Below the pieces are notes generated by a model. The model did not search any database and was not told where the DNA came from. It saw nothing but the letters and a program-made list of their open reading frames with translations. Below, one piece after another: positions 7,799 to 16,482 of a DNA stretch of 31,492 nt; the first letter of the stretch is position 1; each line of letters begins with the position of its first letter. The position numbers were made by a program, and so were the translations under genes. The stretch spans positions 1 through 31,492 of the forward strand of contig SDNN01000011.1 in the NCBI GenBank assembly GCA_004524425.1, given 5' to 3'. The DNA comes from Promethearchaeota archaeon (lineage in GTDB: Archaea; Asgardarchaeota; Lokiarchaeia; Sigynarchaeales; SOKP01).

Positions 7799-9049
7799 CT
7801 AGTCCGGGTGGTTCTTCTCAGTAAAATATTCCGCTTCTAAATTAGGATATAGTTTCTTTTTTCTTCCCTCTTTTTTGGAATTTATGAGTTTGAGATCTAA
7901 TAATTTATGAATATGATATTGGATAGTCTTATGATCTACTTTTTTTCTTTTGGTGATTATATTATTATAGATACCAGGTTCTTCTTCAATCATTTCTAAG
8001 ATTTCTAAAGTCAATTTACTTTTACTAAGTTTTAAATCAATATTTGATATGGGATTTTTTTGATAATAAGGAAAATAAGCAACAAAATTAGTTATTCTCT
8101 TTTTTCCTATAATTTTATAGGTTTCTAATATATCTAAATGCCATACTAAATTACCAGGAGCAAGTTCGGTCCTTCTTAAGAGTTCATTAAAGTGTATTCC
8201 TGGTTCTTCTAAAATTAAATCAATTATTTTATTCCTATTCTCGTTTTCTAATACTTCATCTAAAGTTAACCGATGAGCCCCTTTCTGAATATAGGTGCTC
8301 CGTGTTTTTAAATAGTGAATAAAATCCTTTTTAGATATTAGTATAACTAGTGAAATAATTCCAACGGCAATAATTATCGATGTAAAAATTATCACATGAG
8401 GCAAATATCCGATTTCATATATGGTAATATAATAATCCGTATTTGGTTCGATGTCTTCCATGGAGGCTAGCAGATAAACATTAGAATCATCAGAAACTTC
8501 TTCAGTATTTAATAATTTCCATGATTCTTCATCCTCTTCATAAACCGCAATTGAATATTCTTTTAAGGGATCTAGGTTGAATTTTGAATCTTTATCGAAT
8601 TCAAACTTTACTTTATCAATAGTCTCATTAGATTGGATTCTATATATGCAGTAATAATTATATTGTAATTCAAGATTTCCTTTCTTTGGATTAGAAGGCT
8701 TGTCAGATACTCCAAAATCATCTAAACTTCTCCTAACTCTTACATTAAGAGATATTAGATTTTCATTATCGATATCTACGGATATTTGGCGATCTTTTAA
8801 ATTTTCATTATAATCAATATTCAATTCAGCTTCCGTTCCAGTTTTTATTTCGAATTGTAAATTATTTGAAAATTTAAATGCTATAGTTTCACCTGCTTTG
8901 ATTGTTGCCTTTTTAGAATAGCCAGAAACATATCTATCTTTTTTAGCTAATCCAAAATAAGAAAATGAATATAACTCAAAAATGATTAAGATTAAAAGAA
9001 TTATACTAATGAATGTCCTTCTCTTTATTTTTTTTAGGGTAAACAACAT
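7799..9049 (-). CDS. Membrane-anchored two-winged-helix regulator with extracytoplasmic domain
   Basis: 416 residues. TM1 is at about 12-31, the external beta-rich domain at 38-216, TM2 at 217-239, and there are two cytoplasmic winged helices. The first is about 265-328 (NKIIDLILEEPGIHFNELL ... GNLVWHLDILETYKIIGKKR). The second is about 343-402 (EILEMIEEEPGIYNNIIT ... HKTIQYHIHKLLDLKLI). This is a one-component design: a signal on the cell surface would act directly on DNA-binding domains. Similar membrane-bound tandem winged helices occur widely in archaea. The external part resembles that of the secreted protein encoded just upstream at 9123-9818: both have a short 'I-x-F-x-F' strand near the start and end with Tyr/acidic/Glu-Trp before a final strand (here EEDEESWKLL, 171-180). 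It lies 73 bp downstream of that gene on the same strand, so the two are probably co-transcribed. Confidence 0.82.
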   Translation of the reverse strand: MLFTLKKIKRRTFISIILLILIIFELYSFSYFGLAKKDRYVSGYSKKATIKAGETIAFKFSNNLQFEIKTGTEAELNIDYNENLKDRQISVDIDNENLISLNVRVRRSLDDFGVSDKPSNPKKGNLELQYNYYCIYRIQSNETIDKVKFEFDKDSKFNLDPLKEYSIAVYEEDEESWKLLNTEEVSDDSNVYLLASMEDIEPNTDYYITIYEIGYLPHVIIFTSIIIAVGIISLVILISKKDFIHYLKTRSTYIQKGAHRLTLDEVLENENRNKIIDLILEEPGIHFNELLRRTELAPGNLVWHLDILETYKIIGKKRITNFVAYFPYYQKNPISNIDLKLSKSKLTLEILEMIEEEPGIYNNIITKRKKVDHKTIQYHIHKLLDLKLINSKKEGRKKKLYPNLEAEYFTEKNHPD

Positions 9050-9122
9050 CAGTTTTTAATCATTTTTCAGTATTATGAATAAAATAATTGTAATGAATAA
9101 AAAAAAATTGAATATTATTTCT

Positions 9123-9818
9123 TTATTTCCTCTTTTTCATATAAATAAAAGCAACCGCTAGTAAGATGATTGCACCGATTCCACTTCCAATTAAAATTAA
9201 CATTGTTATATCGACTTCTGGCACTAGGATAGTCCATGTTGAAAAGTGATCAGTTTTGCATTCTAAATATCCGTTTTTAGATTCTGTTTTTACAGTGACC
9301 CATTCTTCATCATCTTCATCATAGTATGCCCATGAACCTCCTCTATTCTCTTCGTTTTCTTCTATTCTTAGCTTTGCTTCAATATCATCTTCAGAAGAAT
9401 CTATGTCAACAACAAAACCTTCTTGATATCTCACACGATTACGATTTCTTACTTCAAAAGTATTTCCTTTGCGAAGTCCTTTTTGATATTGTTCCTCCTT
9501 GCATTTCATCGTGAGATTGAGTTCGTCATCAGATTCAACTATCAATTCAAAATCCTTTTCGCCAATTCTCTTAGCATCACAGTCGATAGAAACATTTGTT
9601 CTTTTATTTGATTCAACAGTTATTCTAGTTCTTTCTCTGAATCGGAATCTGATCCGCTCTTGTGATTTTAGTTGTTCTTGTACGTGATCGCCATCATCTA
9701 TATTAATTTTTTCATCATCACTTTTAGCGACAACTGATTGCGTGTTTAAACTGGAAAACATGGAAATCAACATTAAGGAAATAAAAACTCCAGTAACAAT
9801 TTTACTCTTTTTTATCAT
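9123..9818 (-). CDS. Secreted surface protein with C-terminal membrane anchor
   Basis: 231 residues. A signal peptide at about 1-32 (basic MIKKSK, hydrophobic core, then SVVAKS) leads to a very charged beta-rich external domain, a C-terminal TM helix (about 205-227) and a KKRK stop-transfer tail. The external domain ends AYYDEDDEEWVTV ... TDHFSTWTIL. This is like the conserved end of archaeal surface modules that precede PGF-type anchors (PGF-pre-PGF class), although I see no PGF motif here. The order of strands matches the outer domain of the adjacent regulator. RNA signals are unusually clear: Shine-Dalgarno AGGTG 7 nt before the ATG, TATA box at 9859-9868, and two direct repeats upstream. 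Function is unknown; it could be an envelope component or an accessory to the sensor. Confidence 0.78.
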   Translation of the reverse strand: MIKKSKIVTGVFISLMLISMFSSLNTQSVVAKSDDEKINIDDGDHVQEQLKSQERIRFRFRERTRITVESNKRTNVSIDCDAKRIGEKDFELIVESDDELNLTMKCKEEQYQKGLRKGNTFEVRNRNRVRYQEGFVVDIDSSEDDIEAKLRIEENEENRGGSWAYYDEDDEEWVTVKTESKNGYLECKTDHFSTWTILVPEVDITMLILIGSGIGAIILLAVAFIYMKKRK

Positions 9819-9858
9819 AAATTTGCACCTAAACGGTTTAATATGATGATATTAAATC

Positions 9859-9868
9859 GATATAAAAA
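9859..9868 (-). promoter_or_regulatory. TATA box of the surface-protein gene
   Basis: On the minus strand TTTTTATATC lies about 45 nt before the ATG. This predicts a transcript start near 9838 and a leader of about 20 nt carrying the AGGTG ribosome site (9826-9830). Confidence 0.55.
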
Positions 9869-9879
9869 GGATTAAGGAA

Positions 9880-9915
9880 CATTTTTCCCCATATTAGTGC
9901 ATTTTTACCCATTAG
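9880..9915. promoter_or_regulatory. Two direct repeats 20 bp apart upstream of the TATA box, candidate operator
   Basis: CATTTTTCCCCATATTAG (9880-9897) and CATTTTTACCCATTAG (9900-9915) are the same element apart from one base change and a two-base gap. They begin exactly 20 bp apart, close to two helical turns, so bound proteins would sit on one face of the DNA. They lie about 12 bp beyond the TATA box of the minus-strand surface-protein gene, where archaeal activators bind. A weaker partial copy, CATTTTTCAGTATTATG, sits at 9061-9077, 12 nt before the regulator's own start. The tandem winged-helix regulator at 7799-9049 is the obvious candidate ligand. That link is inference. Confidence 0.5.
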
Positions 9916-10047
9916 GCATAATTTTATGACTAAAAAGCTCTAAAACGCAATGCATATCTCTTATAATTCTCATGGAAGATAATAAAATTATTTTTAAAAT
10001 TAATTGTATTAATAATTTTATTCCTATAGAAATTTTACAATGATAAA

Positions 10048-11448
10048 ATGAGTAATTCAATAAATTTGGGAGAAAGAAAGCAAAAAGAGTTGAGAATATT
10101 ATCGACTAGAGAGGCTATAATCTATGGACTGCCAAATGCTGGCTTACAAGCTATATTTGCCGTTTCCGTTAATTTCACCCTTTTATTTTATATCAATGTC
10201 ATGGGACAACCTCCCATTATTGCAGGGACCATATATTCAGCCTCCTTATATTTTTACGCTTTCATGTGTATTGTGTGGGGAGTAATAGCAGATAAAATCG
10301 GGAAGAAAAAGGTTTTAATTATCACAGGTCCGCTGTTAGCCATATCTTTTATTTTTTTATGGTTTCCCCCAATTCCTAATACTGATTATGGTCAAATTTA
10401 CGTTCCATTAATAATCTGGCTTACTTTTTTTTCATTTGTATTTCGCTCGATGTGTGCTGGCACTCAATCTTCAATTTATGGGCTGTTACCTGAATTAAGC
10501 ACGGATGAACAAAACAGGGTAAAAATCTCCATGATTGGTCTTATTTTAATTGTGCTAGGCATAATAATCGGTACATTTATTCCATTCGCATTGATGGGTA
10601 ATGCAACTCAGAACCTTTCAAGAGAAGATCCAGATTTATATTATAATGAATCCTCATTAGGTAAATTTATTTATTCTCAGATTTTGATGGGGTCATTATT
10701 AGTATCTTTCATGTTTTTAGTACTATTAATTATCATGTTAATTTTTATTAAAGAACCTTCGATAGAAAGGAGTGATAGCGCTTTAATGAAAGAATTTAGG
10801 TTTAGATTAATGGATCCTTTTAAAGATAAAAATAATAGAAGATTTCTTGCATCATTTTTTCTTTTTTGGATTCCTTTCGTGGCTTTACAATATTTGGTTT
10901 TATTAATGGCAACATTCGTGCTTGACCTGAGAGGTATAGAATTTATTATTTTAATTGGTATTGCATTTGTGTCCGCAATACTTTCATTTGGGTTATGGCA
11001 AGCTCTTTCTAAAAAACACGGTTTGAAAAAAACGATGACTATTTGTCTTTTTTTAGCGGGTATTGCTTTTTCTTCACTAATCATATTGATTTTTCCCATG
11101 GATCATTTAACTCTATTTATTTTAGGCAGCATATTAATTTCCTTTACTTTATGCACTTTGGTTGGAACAATGGTCTTTCCATTCGCCATATTAAGTGATA
11201 TCGTTGACGCAGCTGAAATTGAAGCGGGAAGATCATTAAGCGGATCTTATTCTGGAGCATTTACAATGGTAGGATGTCTTGCCTCAGGGACAGCCATGTT
11301 AATAATATCATTTGCATTTGAGATTTTCGGCCCCACAGCATCAATTAGTTATGGTGTGATATTATCGGGCATGGGCACATTATTTATCATCTTCGCGATT
11401 ATTGTTTTTCAAAAGGTTCAAATTAAAGGAAATTTGGAAGAGGTTTGA
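10048..11448 (+). CDS. MFS transporter, GPH (glycoside-pentoside-hexuronide) symporter-like
   Basis: 466-residue polytopic protein with about 12 TM helices. The first half has the MFS_2/GPH pattern: NAGLQAIFAVSVNFTLLFYI (helix 1), then helix 2 and the MFS signature loop VWGVIADKIGKKKVLIITG (about 87-105, the D-x-x-G-[KR]-[KR] type). The second half repeats with SFGLWQALSKKHGLKKTMT and a late SDIVDAAEIEAGRSLSGSYSG, which matches the helix 10-11 region of GPH symporters. Members move sugars or related solutes with a cation. A polar cytoplasmic loop at about 235-270 separates the halves. It is divergent from the surface-protein gene, with a 229-bp shared upstream region. Substrate unknown. Confidence 0.8.
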   Translation: MSNSINLGERKQKELRILSTREAIIYGLPNAGLQAIFAVSVNFTLLFYINVMGQPPIIAGTIYSASLYFYAFMCIVWGVIADKIGKKKVLIITGPLLAISFIFLWFPPIPNTDYGQIYVPLIIWLTFFSFVFRSMCAGTQSSIYGLLPELSTDEQNRVKISMIGLILIVLGIIIGTFIPFALMGNATQNLSREDPDLYYNESSLGKFIYSQILMGSLLVSFMFLVLLIIMLIFIKEPSIERSDSALMKEFRFRLMDPFKDKNNRRFLASFFLFWIPFVALQYLVLLMATFVLDLRGIEFIILIGIAFVSAILSFGLWQALSKKHGLKKTMTICLFLAGIAFSSLIILIFPMDHLTLFILGSILISFTLCTLVGTMVFPFAILSDIVDAAEIEAGRSLSGSYSGAFTMVGCLASGTAMLIISFAFEIFGPTASISYGVILSGMGTLFIIFAIIVFQKVQIKGNLEEV

Positions 11449-11628
11449 AATAACAAAAAAAATAAAGAATCGTATCTTTTAGTATAAGTAAAGTTTTAAA
11501 AATCAAAATCAATATAAAAATATTAATTAACAGTTTTGAACTAAACTAATAATATCTTAAATCTAATGAAATTTATTTTTATTTAGATAATAGATAAATT
11601 TTAAAATAAATCTTGGAGCAAAAATACA

Positions 11629-13884
11629 ATGTCATTAAAAGAATTCACTAAAGAAGTTTTCACTAGGTATGGATTAACGGAAGAAGATATAAAAGTTTAT
11701 TTAATGTATTTAAGAACTCCACGTGCCACGTTGTCAGAAGCTTATTTATCTTTCGATGAGGGCGAGATAGAATATGCTAGAGTAGAAGAAATTACAAACA
11801 TGTTAGTAGAGAAAAAGTTTCTAAAAAAAATCGAAGGTGTCATTGACAGGTACATCCCACTGGAACCTTATTTTGAACTTTTCACAAACGAATCAGGAAT
11901 ATTCAGAAATGAAATAGCAAAAATAAAAGATGATGTTCTTGCAGATCAATCCAATAGATTTGAAAAGCTTGAATCAATCCAAAACAAAAGCATAGGTGAG
12001 GTAGAATCTGCCGTTAGTAATCAAGTCGAACTTTTCTTCAATGATTCTGATAATAAGAACTCCAGTAAAACTGAGAGGATAAATAAAGCAACAAATCGAT
12101 TTTCAGAAACTTCCAAAGCATTAGAAGCCTCCCTTCATGGTATTTGTGATACCGTAAATTCTGAATTAAAAAAAATATCCCAATCCTTCGTAGATGAGAA
12201 CGAAACCGCCATTAATAGAGCTAAAGAGGATTTAAATGCTTTAATTTCTGAATTGCTGGAAGACATCTCAACACGTGTGAAAAATTTAGATACGGAATTG
12301 AAGAAAGATCTGGATGGTCATGTAGACAGGCACAGAACTATTGCTAATGAACTCAAACCAAAAATGGAGCAAATACTAGAGAAATATCTGGAGAGAATGG
12401 ATAAAGTTATCAATGATTTAAAGAATAGAATTTCAAGATTATTAGATGAACACATCACTCAAATAAAAAGCACCACTGGAAGAGTAGAGTCGGATATCCA
12501 TTCTAAAATGGATGATAGGCACATGAAACTAAGAGAGCAAATAAATTCATATAGGGATAGAGCTCTTAATTTATTAGAAAATCTCCTTACAACTGCCAAT
12601 AAATTCAGCAATTTTTCGGAAGAAATGGCTAATCAAGGAATATTCTTTTTCAAATCTAAACGACAAAAATACGTCGATAGATGGAAAGTAATCGAAGAAG
12701 ATGTTGCAAGCGTTTCAAGAACCTTTAAAGATAAATACATGGATGATTGCAATCTTTATATCAAAGATACGCAGTCCACTGTTGAAGAAGTTAAATCAGA
12801 CATTACAGATGTGATGGCCAAAGAAAACGATTCAATTGCAGCAGAATCAAAAGATTTAGATAAAAGAGCACAAGAAGAAATTAGTGCGGAACTTGAAGCT
12901 TTAGCAACAGATATGGCGGGCGAGATTGATAATACTTTAAAAGCAGGAATAAAAGATTGCCAAGACACGAGCATTAAACTAAAGGATTCTCTGGAAAGCT
13001 CTCTAAAGCAACATAAACGACAATACGATGAGGTTATTGACCGACATAAGGAAGACAACCTCAAGCGATACACGAATTTTGATTCTGATATCAAAACGAA
13101 AAATGAAAATTGGACCAAAAATGTTGATTCTAAAATTAATGGTGGTAAAAAAGAAGTCTCTCAAAACATAGACTCAGAAATCGACTTGTGGAATCAAGAA
13201 TCCTCGGACATGGATCAGACGCTCATCGACATGCTCGAAGACCACAAATCAAAGTATGAATCAAATGCGGGAAATTTACAAAATAGCTTATCAAATACCA
13301 CGCGTGAGACGATTCAAAACATAAAAGACGCCATCGCAGATTTTACCCTTCAGTTCATGAATTCAATCGATGATGCGACAGAACTTGCAGAAATTAATGA
13401 AGAAAAATTAAAAGATATCCATGAAGCTTCAAGCTCAATTCCTGAAATAAGTGAAGTCACCACCTGGCATACCATTGGGTTGGATTCTCTTATTGCAGCT
13501 GCAAGAGACGCTATTTATAAAACGAAATCCTCAATTATCATAGTAATGCCTGTAGTAATACCCGAAATCCTTCAAATCATATCTGAATTTGCTTATCAAA
13601 GAAAAGCAGCAAGATTCATGATTACTTCCCATTGGGACATGCAAGCTTATGGAGATATCATTAAAAAAATGCTGCAATTAGGAAACATCCAATTCAGAAA
13701 TTTGGCATCCCCAGGAGAATATTTTGCGGTCACAAGAGATGCAGAAGAAGTCATTTTGGCTCCTTATACTTCAGAAGAATCCGAAATGATTAGTATCGTC
13801 AGCAATCACCCAGCTTATGCTAAATTGTATTCCCAGTTTATCGGACCTATCTTCCAAGCATCAAGTAGGCCCGTTAAACTTTAA
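11629..13884 (+). CDS. TrmB-like winged-helix protein split by a very long coiled coil
   Basis: 751 residues. Residues 1-85 look like a TrmB-type winged helix (VFTRYGLTEEDIKVYLMYLR, then a wing ending KKFLKKIEGVIDRYIPL). About 90-600 is almost all heptad-like helix rich in Glu, Lys, Asp, Ser and Asn, with a short break around GIFFFKSKRQKYVDRW (near 343-358). Residues ~606-748 form a compact alpha/beta domain (WHTIGLDSLIAAARDAIY, IIIVMPVVIPEIL, ARFMITSHW, YTSEESEMISIVSNHPAYAKLYSQFIGPIF) of the kind that follows the helix in TrmB regulators (phospholipase-D-like fold, effector side). In ordinary TrmB proteins the two domains are separated by a short helix. Here about 500 residues of coiled coil intervene, long enough to span several tens of nanometres. 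The role may be structural or DNA-organising. No membrane segment. Confidence 0.7.
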   Translation: MSLKEFTKEVFTRYGLTEEDIKVYLMYLRTPRATLSEAYLSFDEGEIEYARVEEITNMLVEKKFLKKIEGVIDRYIPLEPYFELFTNESGIFRNEIAKIKDDVLADQSNRFEKLESIQNKSIGEVESAVSNQVELFFNDSDNKNSSKTERINKATNRFSETSKALEASLHGICDTVNSELKKISQSFVDENETAINRAKEDLNALISELLEDISTRVKNLDTELKKDLDGHVDRHRTIANELKPKMEQILEKYLERMDKVINDLKNRISRLLDEHITQIKSTTGRVESDIHSKMDDRHMKLREQINSYRDRALNLLENLLTTANKFSNFSEEMANQGIFFFKSKRQKYVDRWKVIEEDVASVSRTFKDKYMDDCNLYIKDTQSTVEEVKSDITDVMAKENDSIAAESKDLDKRAQEEISAELEALATDMAGEIDNTLKAGIKDCQDTSIKLKDSLESSLKQHKRQYDEVIDRHKEDNLKRYTNFDSDIKTKNENWTKNVDSKINGGKKEVSQNIDSEIDLWNQESSDMDQTLIDMLEDHKSKYESNAGNLQNSLSNTTRETIQNIKDAIADFTLQFMNSIDDATELAEINEEKLKDIHEASSSIPEISEVTTWHTIGLDSLIAAARDAIYKTKSSIIIVMPVVIPEILQIISEFAYQRKAARFMITSHWDMQAYGDIIKKMLQLGNIQFRNLASPGEYFAVTRDAEEVILAPYTSEESEMISIVSNHPAYAKLYSQFIGPIFQASSRPVKL

Positions 13885-13896
13885 TTAAAACAAGTT

Positions 13897-13925
13897 TATT
13901 TGTTTTTTTCTTTTTATTTCTTAAT
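13897..13925 (+). terminator. T-rich terminator after the coiled-coil gene
   Basis: Consecutive T tracts (tttgtttttttctttttatttc) lie about 15-35 nt after the stop, in the short region between two convergent genes. Confidence 0.45.
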
Positions 13926-13978
13926 TAAAATGGATAATTTAGCCATTAGATTGCATAAAAGTAGATTTAAAAAAAAAA

Positions 13979-15262
13979 TTAATCCCACGTGGCTTTTTTT
14001 ATGCTGCTATCATCGTCTTCGCTGTGAATTCTTTTTAAATTAATATCTGAGTATCCAGGCAACATGTTCAAGAATCTTCTTGTGGAATTTTTGATATCTT
14101 TCGATGAAGTTATGAATCTCCCAACAATCAAAATATCCGCACCCATCTCGAGTGCATATTTAGCCGTGGATGGTTCAATGCCACCAGCAACGGCGACTAA
14201 TACTCGATCTCTCCCTGATGCTAATTTTTGGTTCTTAAAAAGTTCTTTAATCTTTTGTACGGAACTCCACCTTTGTTTTTGTTGGGCATCGGGAGATTTT
14301 GTTTCGATATCTTGCTCAACGTCAATTGCACGATGTAGTATGACGACATCAGGAGTTTGCTTTAATTGACTTAATTTTTCGATAGGATCAGGCACTTCCA
14401 TGGTATCGATAAATGCATAGATCCCTAATCGTTGCGCTTCCATCACAAATTTATCCAAAGAAGATGGTGAGGCTAAACCACTTGCAACTACAGCATCTGA
14501 GCTGGCATCGAACGCAAAATCCACTTCCAGCTTTCCCACGTCAAGTGTTTTTAGATCAGCTACAATGAATTTTTCTGGGGCAACTTCCCTGATTTTCTTA
14601 ATCGATTCCACACCGTACTTTTTAAGAAAAGGCGTGCCCACTTCTAAAATGATTCTATCACTTTTAGGTAATTGCTTCACGACTTTTATCTGGTGTTCCA
14701 CAGATGGATGATCTAACGCGATTTGTAAATATGGAGGCCGCCATAATCTCGGCACTCGAATTCCTGCTACTGGATGCTTTGCTCTGTCCTTATCGTAAAA
14801 TATTTTTTCTATGGGCGGATATTGCTGGAGTGCTCTTTTAATTGCCAATTTTGTAGCACCATAATTATATTGATAGATTTTTCTATAATCGGAAGCCTCA
14901 GGATGTATGAATACGCTGGCAATGATGACCCAATCGTCTAATTTATTCATTGGAATGAGACCTTCCTCCACAGCATCAGCAATACCTTTTGCAACAGCTG
15001 CTTGAGCGGGTCCAAATATCTTGTTTGCATCTTCCATTTTTGAAACGGTGACTTTTGGCACGATTAAGCTTATGGGCTTAGATAAAAGATTCGGTCGAAT
15101 GCACCCTAAAAGCCCCCCATGCCCCATGGAAGGAGAGCTTAATGCATTTGCAAATGATACTCCTATGGGTCCATCTTTAGAGCCAATTATGAGATCCACA
15201 TGAGCAAGGTTAGGAGCTTCACCAATAAGGCACTCTCCTATAAAATAATCTGTTTTAGCCAT
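13979..15262 (-). CDS. fae-hps: Bifunctional formaldehyde-activating enzyme / 3-hexulose-6-phosphate synthase
   Basis: 427-residue fusion. Residues 1-165 are Fae: ECLIGEAPNLAHVDLIIGSK with the key His21, SFANALSSPSMGHGGLLGC, and GPAQAAVAKGIADAVEEG. Residues ~175-405 are Hps, an OMP-decarboxylase-type barrel: LQIALDHPS, ILEVGTPFLKKYG, catalytic DLKTLD (Asp236, Lys238, Asp241), and phosphate-binding AVAGGIEPSTA and GADILIVGRFI. Fae condenses formaldehyde with tetrahydromethanopterin. Hps joins formaldehyde to ribulose 5-phosphate or, in reverse, splits hexulose 6-phosphate to make ribulose 5-phosphate. In archaea the fusion mainly supplies pentoses for nucleotides and recaptures the released formaldehyde as methylene-H4MPT. 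The isomerase (Phi) is not in the window. There is a ~22-residue polar C-terminal tail. Family length and motifs are complete. Confidence 0.95.
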   Translation of the reverse strand: MAKTDYFIGECLIGEAPNLAHVDLIIGSKDGPIGVSFANALSSPSMGHGGLLGCIRPNLLSKPISLIVPKVTVSKMEDANKIFGPAQAAVAKGIADAVEEGLIPMNKLDDWVIIASVFIHPEASDYRKIYQYNYGATKLAIKRALQQYPPIEKIFYDKDRAKHPVAGIRVPRLWRPPYLQIALDHPSVEHQIKVVKQLPKSDRIILEVGTPFLKKYGVESIKKIREVAPEKFIVADLKTLDVGKLEVDFAFDASSDAVVASGLASPSSLDKFVMEAQRLGIYAFIDTMEVPDPIEKLSQLKQTPDVVILHRAIDVEQDIETKSPDAQQKQRWSSVQKIKELFKNQKLASGRDRVLVAVAGGIEPSTAKYALEMGADILIVGRFITSSKDIKNSTRRFLNMLPGYSDINLKRIHSEDDDSSIKKATWD

Positions 15263-15494
15263 ATATTATTCATCTGATAATGTCAATATTAAATTGTATA
15301 TTTTTTAGATATTACATGATTAACATAAAATTTCACTCTATTTAATTTGTTGTAATATTTTGTTATTAAAATTGATAAAGTTAAAATCGTGAATTAGTTG
15401 AGAATGATAAAGAATTAAAAGAAACGGTTGTAATTTTAAAAATTTAAGTTTAATATGAGTTTAATATCTAAAATTAAAATTTTTAAATCGAAAT

Positions 15495-16301
15495 TTATTC
15501 TTCCTTTGTTTCTGGTAATTCAGAAGGAATTTCAAAAGCGTCGATTAAGGACTTCATCTCTCCTTTTTTCGAAAATTTTTCTTCTTGGAATATAGGAATC
15601 TTCAGATTTAATACTTGAGCTTTTGATTTCTCAGTTTTCTTCGTATATAATTCAAGTCCTTGTATTTTTCGTTCATTTATGATGAGCCTGGTAGAATATA
15701 AATCATCATAGAAAAAGGTAAATCCGTTGTTTAGAATTCCTAATTTTAATGGTTTTTTAACGATTTTTTCTTCTTTAATAAAGCTTTCTACGTTTTCTTC
15801 CTCGGTAAATATATTTCCTCCAACTATGAAAAATTTTCGTTCAAAACCTTCAGGTTTCGGAACTTCGTCAATGAAATCAAAAGCTTTTTTCACGTTTATG
15901 TCCGTTGAGACGATGATATCTAATCTCACGTTTGTATCATATCTGCTCTTTACGAATTCCTCAGCTCCAACAGGTTGTGCTTTACCTCCTCCTAAATCCT
16001 TATCCAATATTTCTTGATATTTTGGGTCTTCAATAGAAAAAATGTTTAGAGAATATACACGATAAAACAAGCGGAGCTGTTGTCTTAATTTTCTCGCTAA
16101 AATTCCACCATAGATCTGTAATTTAAAGGAGCTCTTCGATCCATTCCAGGTCCAAATTCTATTTAAATCATGATCCACGAGTAAAAAGACATTCTCTTCA
16201 TTATGACTATTAAGAACATCTTTTACCGTATTTCCTTCATGTACTTCTTTAGTGGTCATGTAAGGAAATTCTTTTAGTTCCAATACTTCAAAGATTTGCA
16301 T
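15495..16301 (-). CDS. Gelsolin-like domain protein (candidate)
   Basis: 268 residues. About 25-100 fits a gelsolin/severin fold: NVFLLVDHDLNRIWTWNG (37-54) corresponds to the 'D-V-F-[IL]-L-D ... [IV]-[YW]-x-W-x-G' core strands, followed by a long helix (GGILARKLRQQL) and DPKYQEILD (92-100), like the 'EPxxFxxxF' end of gelsolin repeats. The middle has an alpha/beta stretch (VRLDIIVSTDIN, FFIVGGNIF), then a beta-rich part (LKLGILNNGFTFFYDD) and an acidic tail. Asgard archaea are known to encode gelsolin-domain actin regulators. This may be one, or a more general archaeal protein reusing the fold for membrane or redox duties. No actin or profilin gene is in the window. A possible TATA (ATATAATTAG) lies close to the ATG, which would give a short leader or none. 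Confidence 0.5.
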   Translation of the reverse strand: MQIFEVLELKEFPYMTTKEVHEGNTVKDVLNSHNEENVFLLVDHDLNRIWTWNGSKSSFKLQIYGGILARKLRQQLRLFYRVYSLNIFSIEDPKYQEILDKDLGGGKAQPVGAEEFVKSRYDTNVRLDIIVSTDINVKKAFDFIDEVPKPEGFERKFFIVGGNIFTEEENVESFIKEEKIVKKPLKLGILNNGFTFFYDDLYSTRLIINERKIQGLELYTKKTEKSKAQVLNLKIPIFQEEKFSKKGEMKSLIDAFEIPSELPETKEE

Positions 16302-16482
16302 GAGGATTATTAATTCTAATTATATGTCTTTAATAGGTAACTATCTTTTTGATTTTTTATATTTTAAATATTGCGTGTTTTTCTAATTATAGATTAGGAA
16401 TTCTAAAATACCTAAAATCAATAAAATATTTAAGTTTTCACACATTTTTTACTACAATTTTCCTTTTGAATATTTGATAAAA

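Noticed and set aside
13979..15262. Methylotrophy or formaldehyde assimilation operon
   Set aside because: Only fae-hps is present. In archaea this fusion usually serves pentose synthesis, and no Phi, methanol or methylamine genes are nearby.
16474..16482. TTG as the start of S6e
   Set aside because: It adds only three residues (M-I-K) and has no ribosome site of its own; the ATG at 16483 gives the usual S6e N-terminus length.
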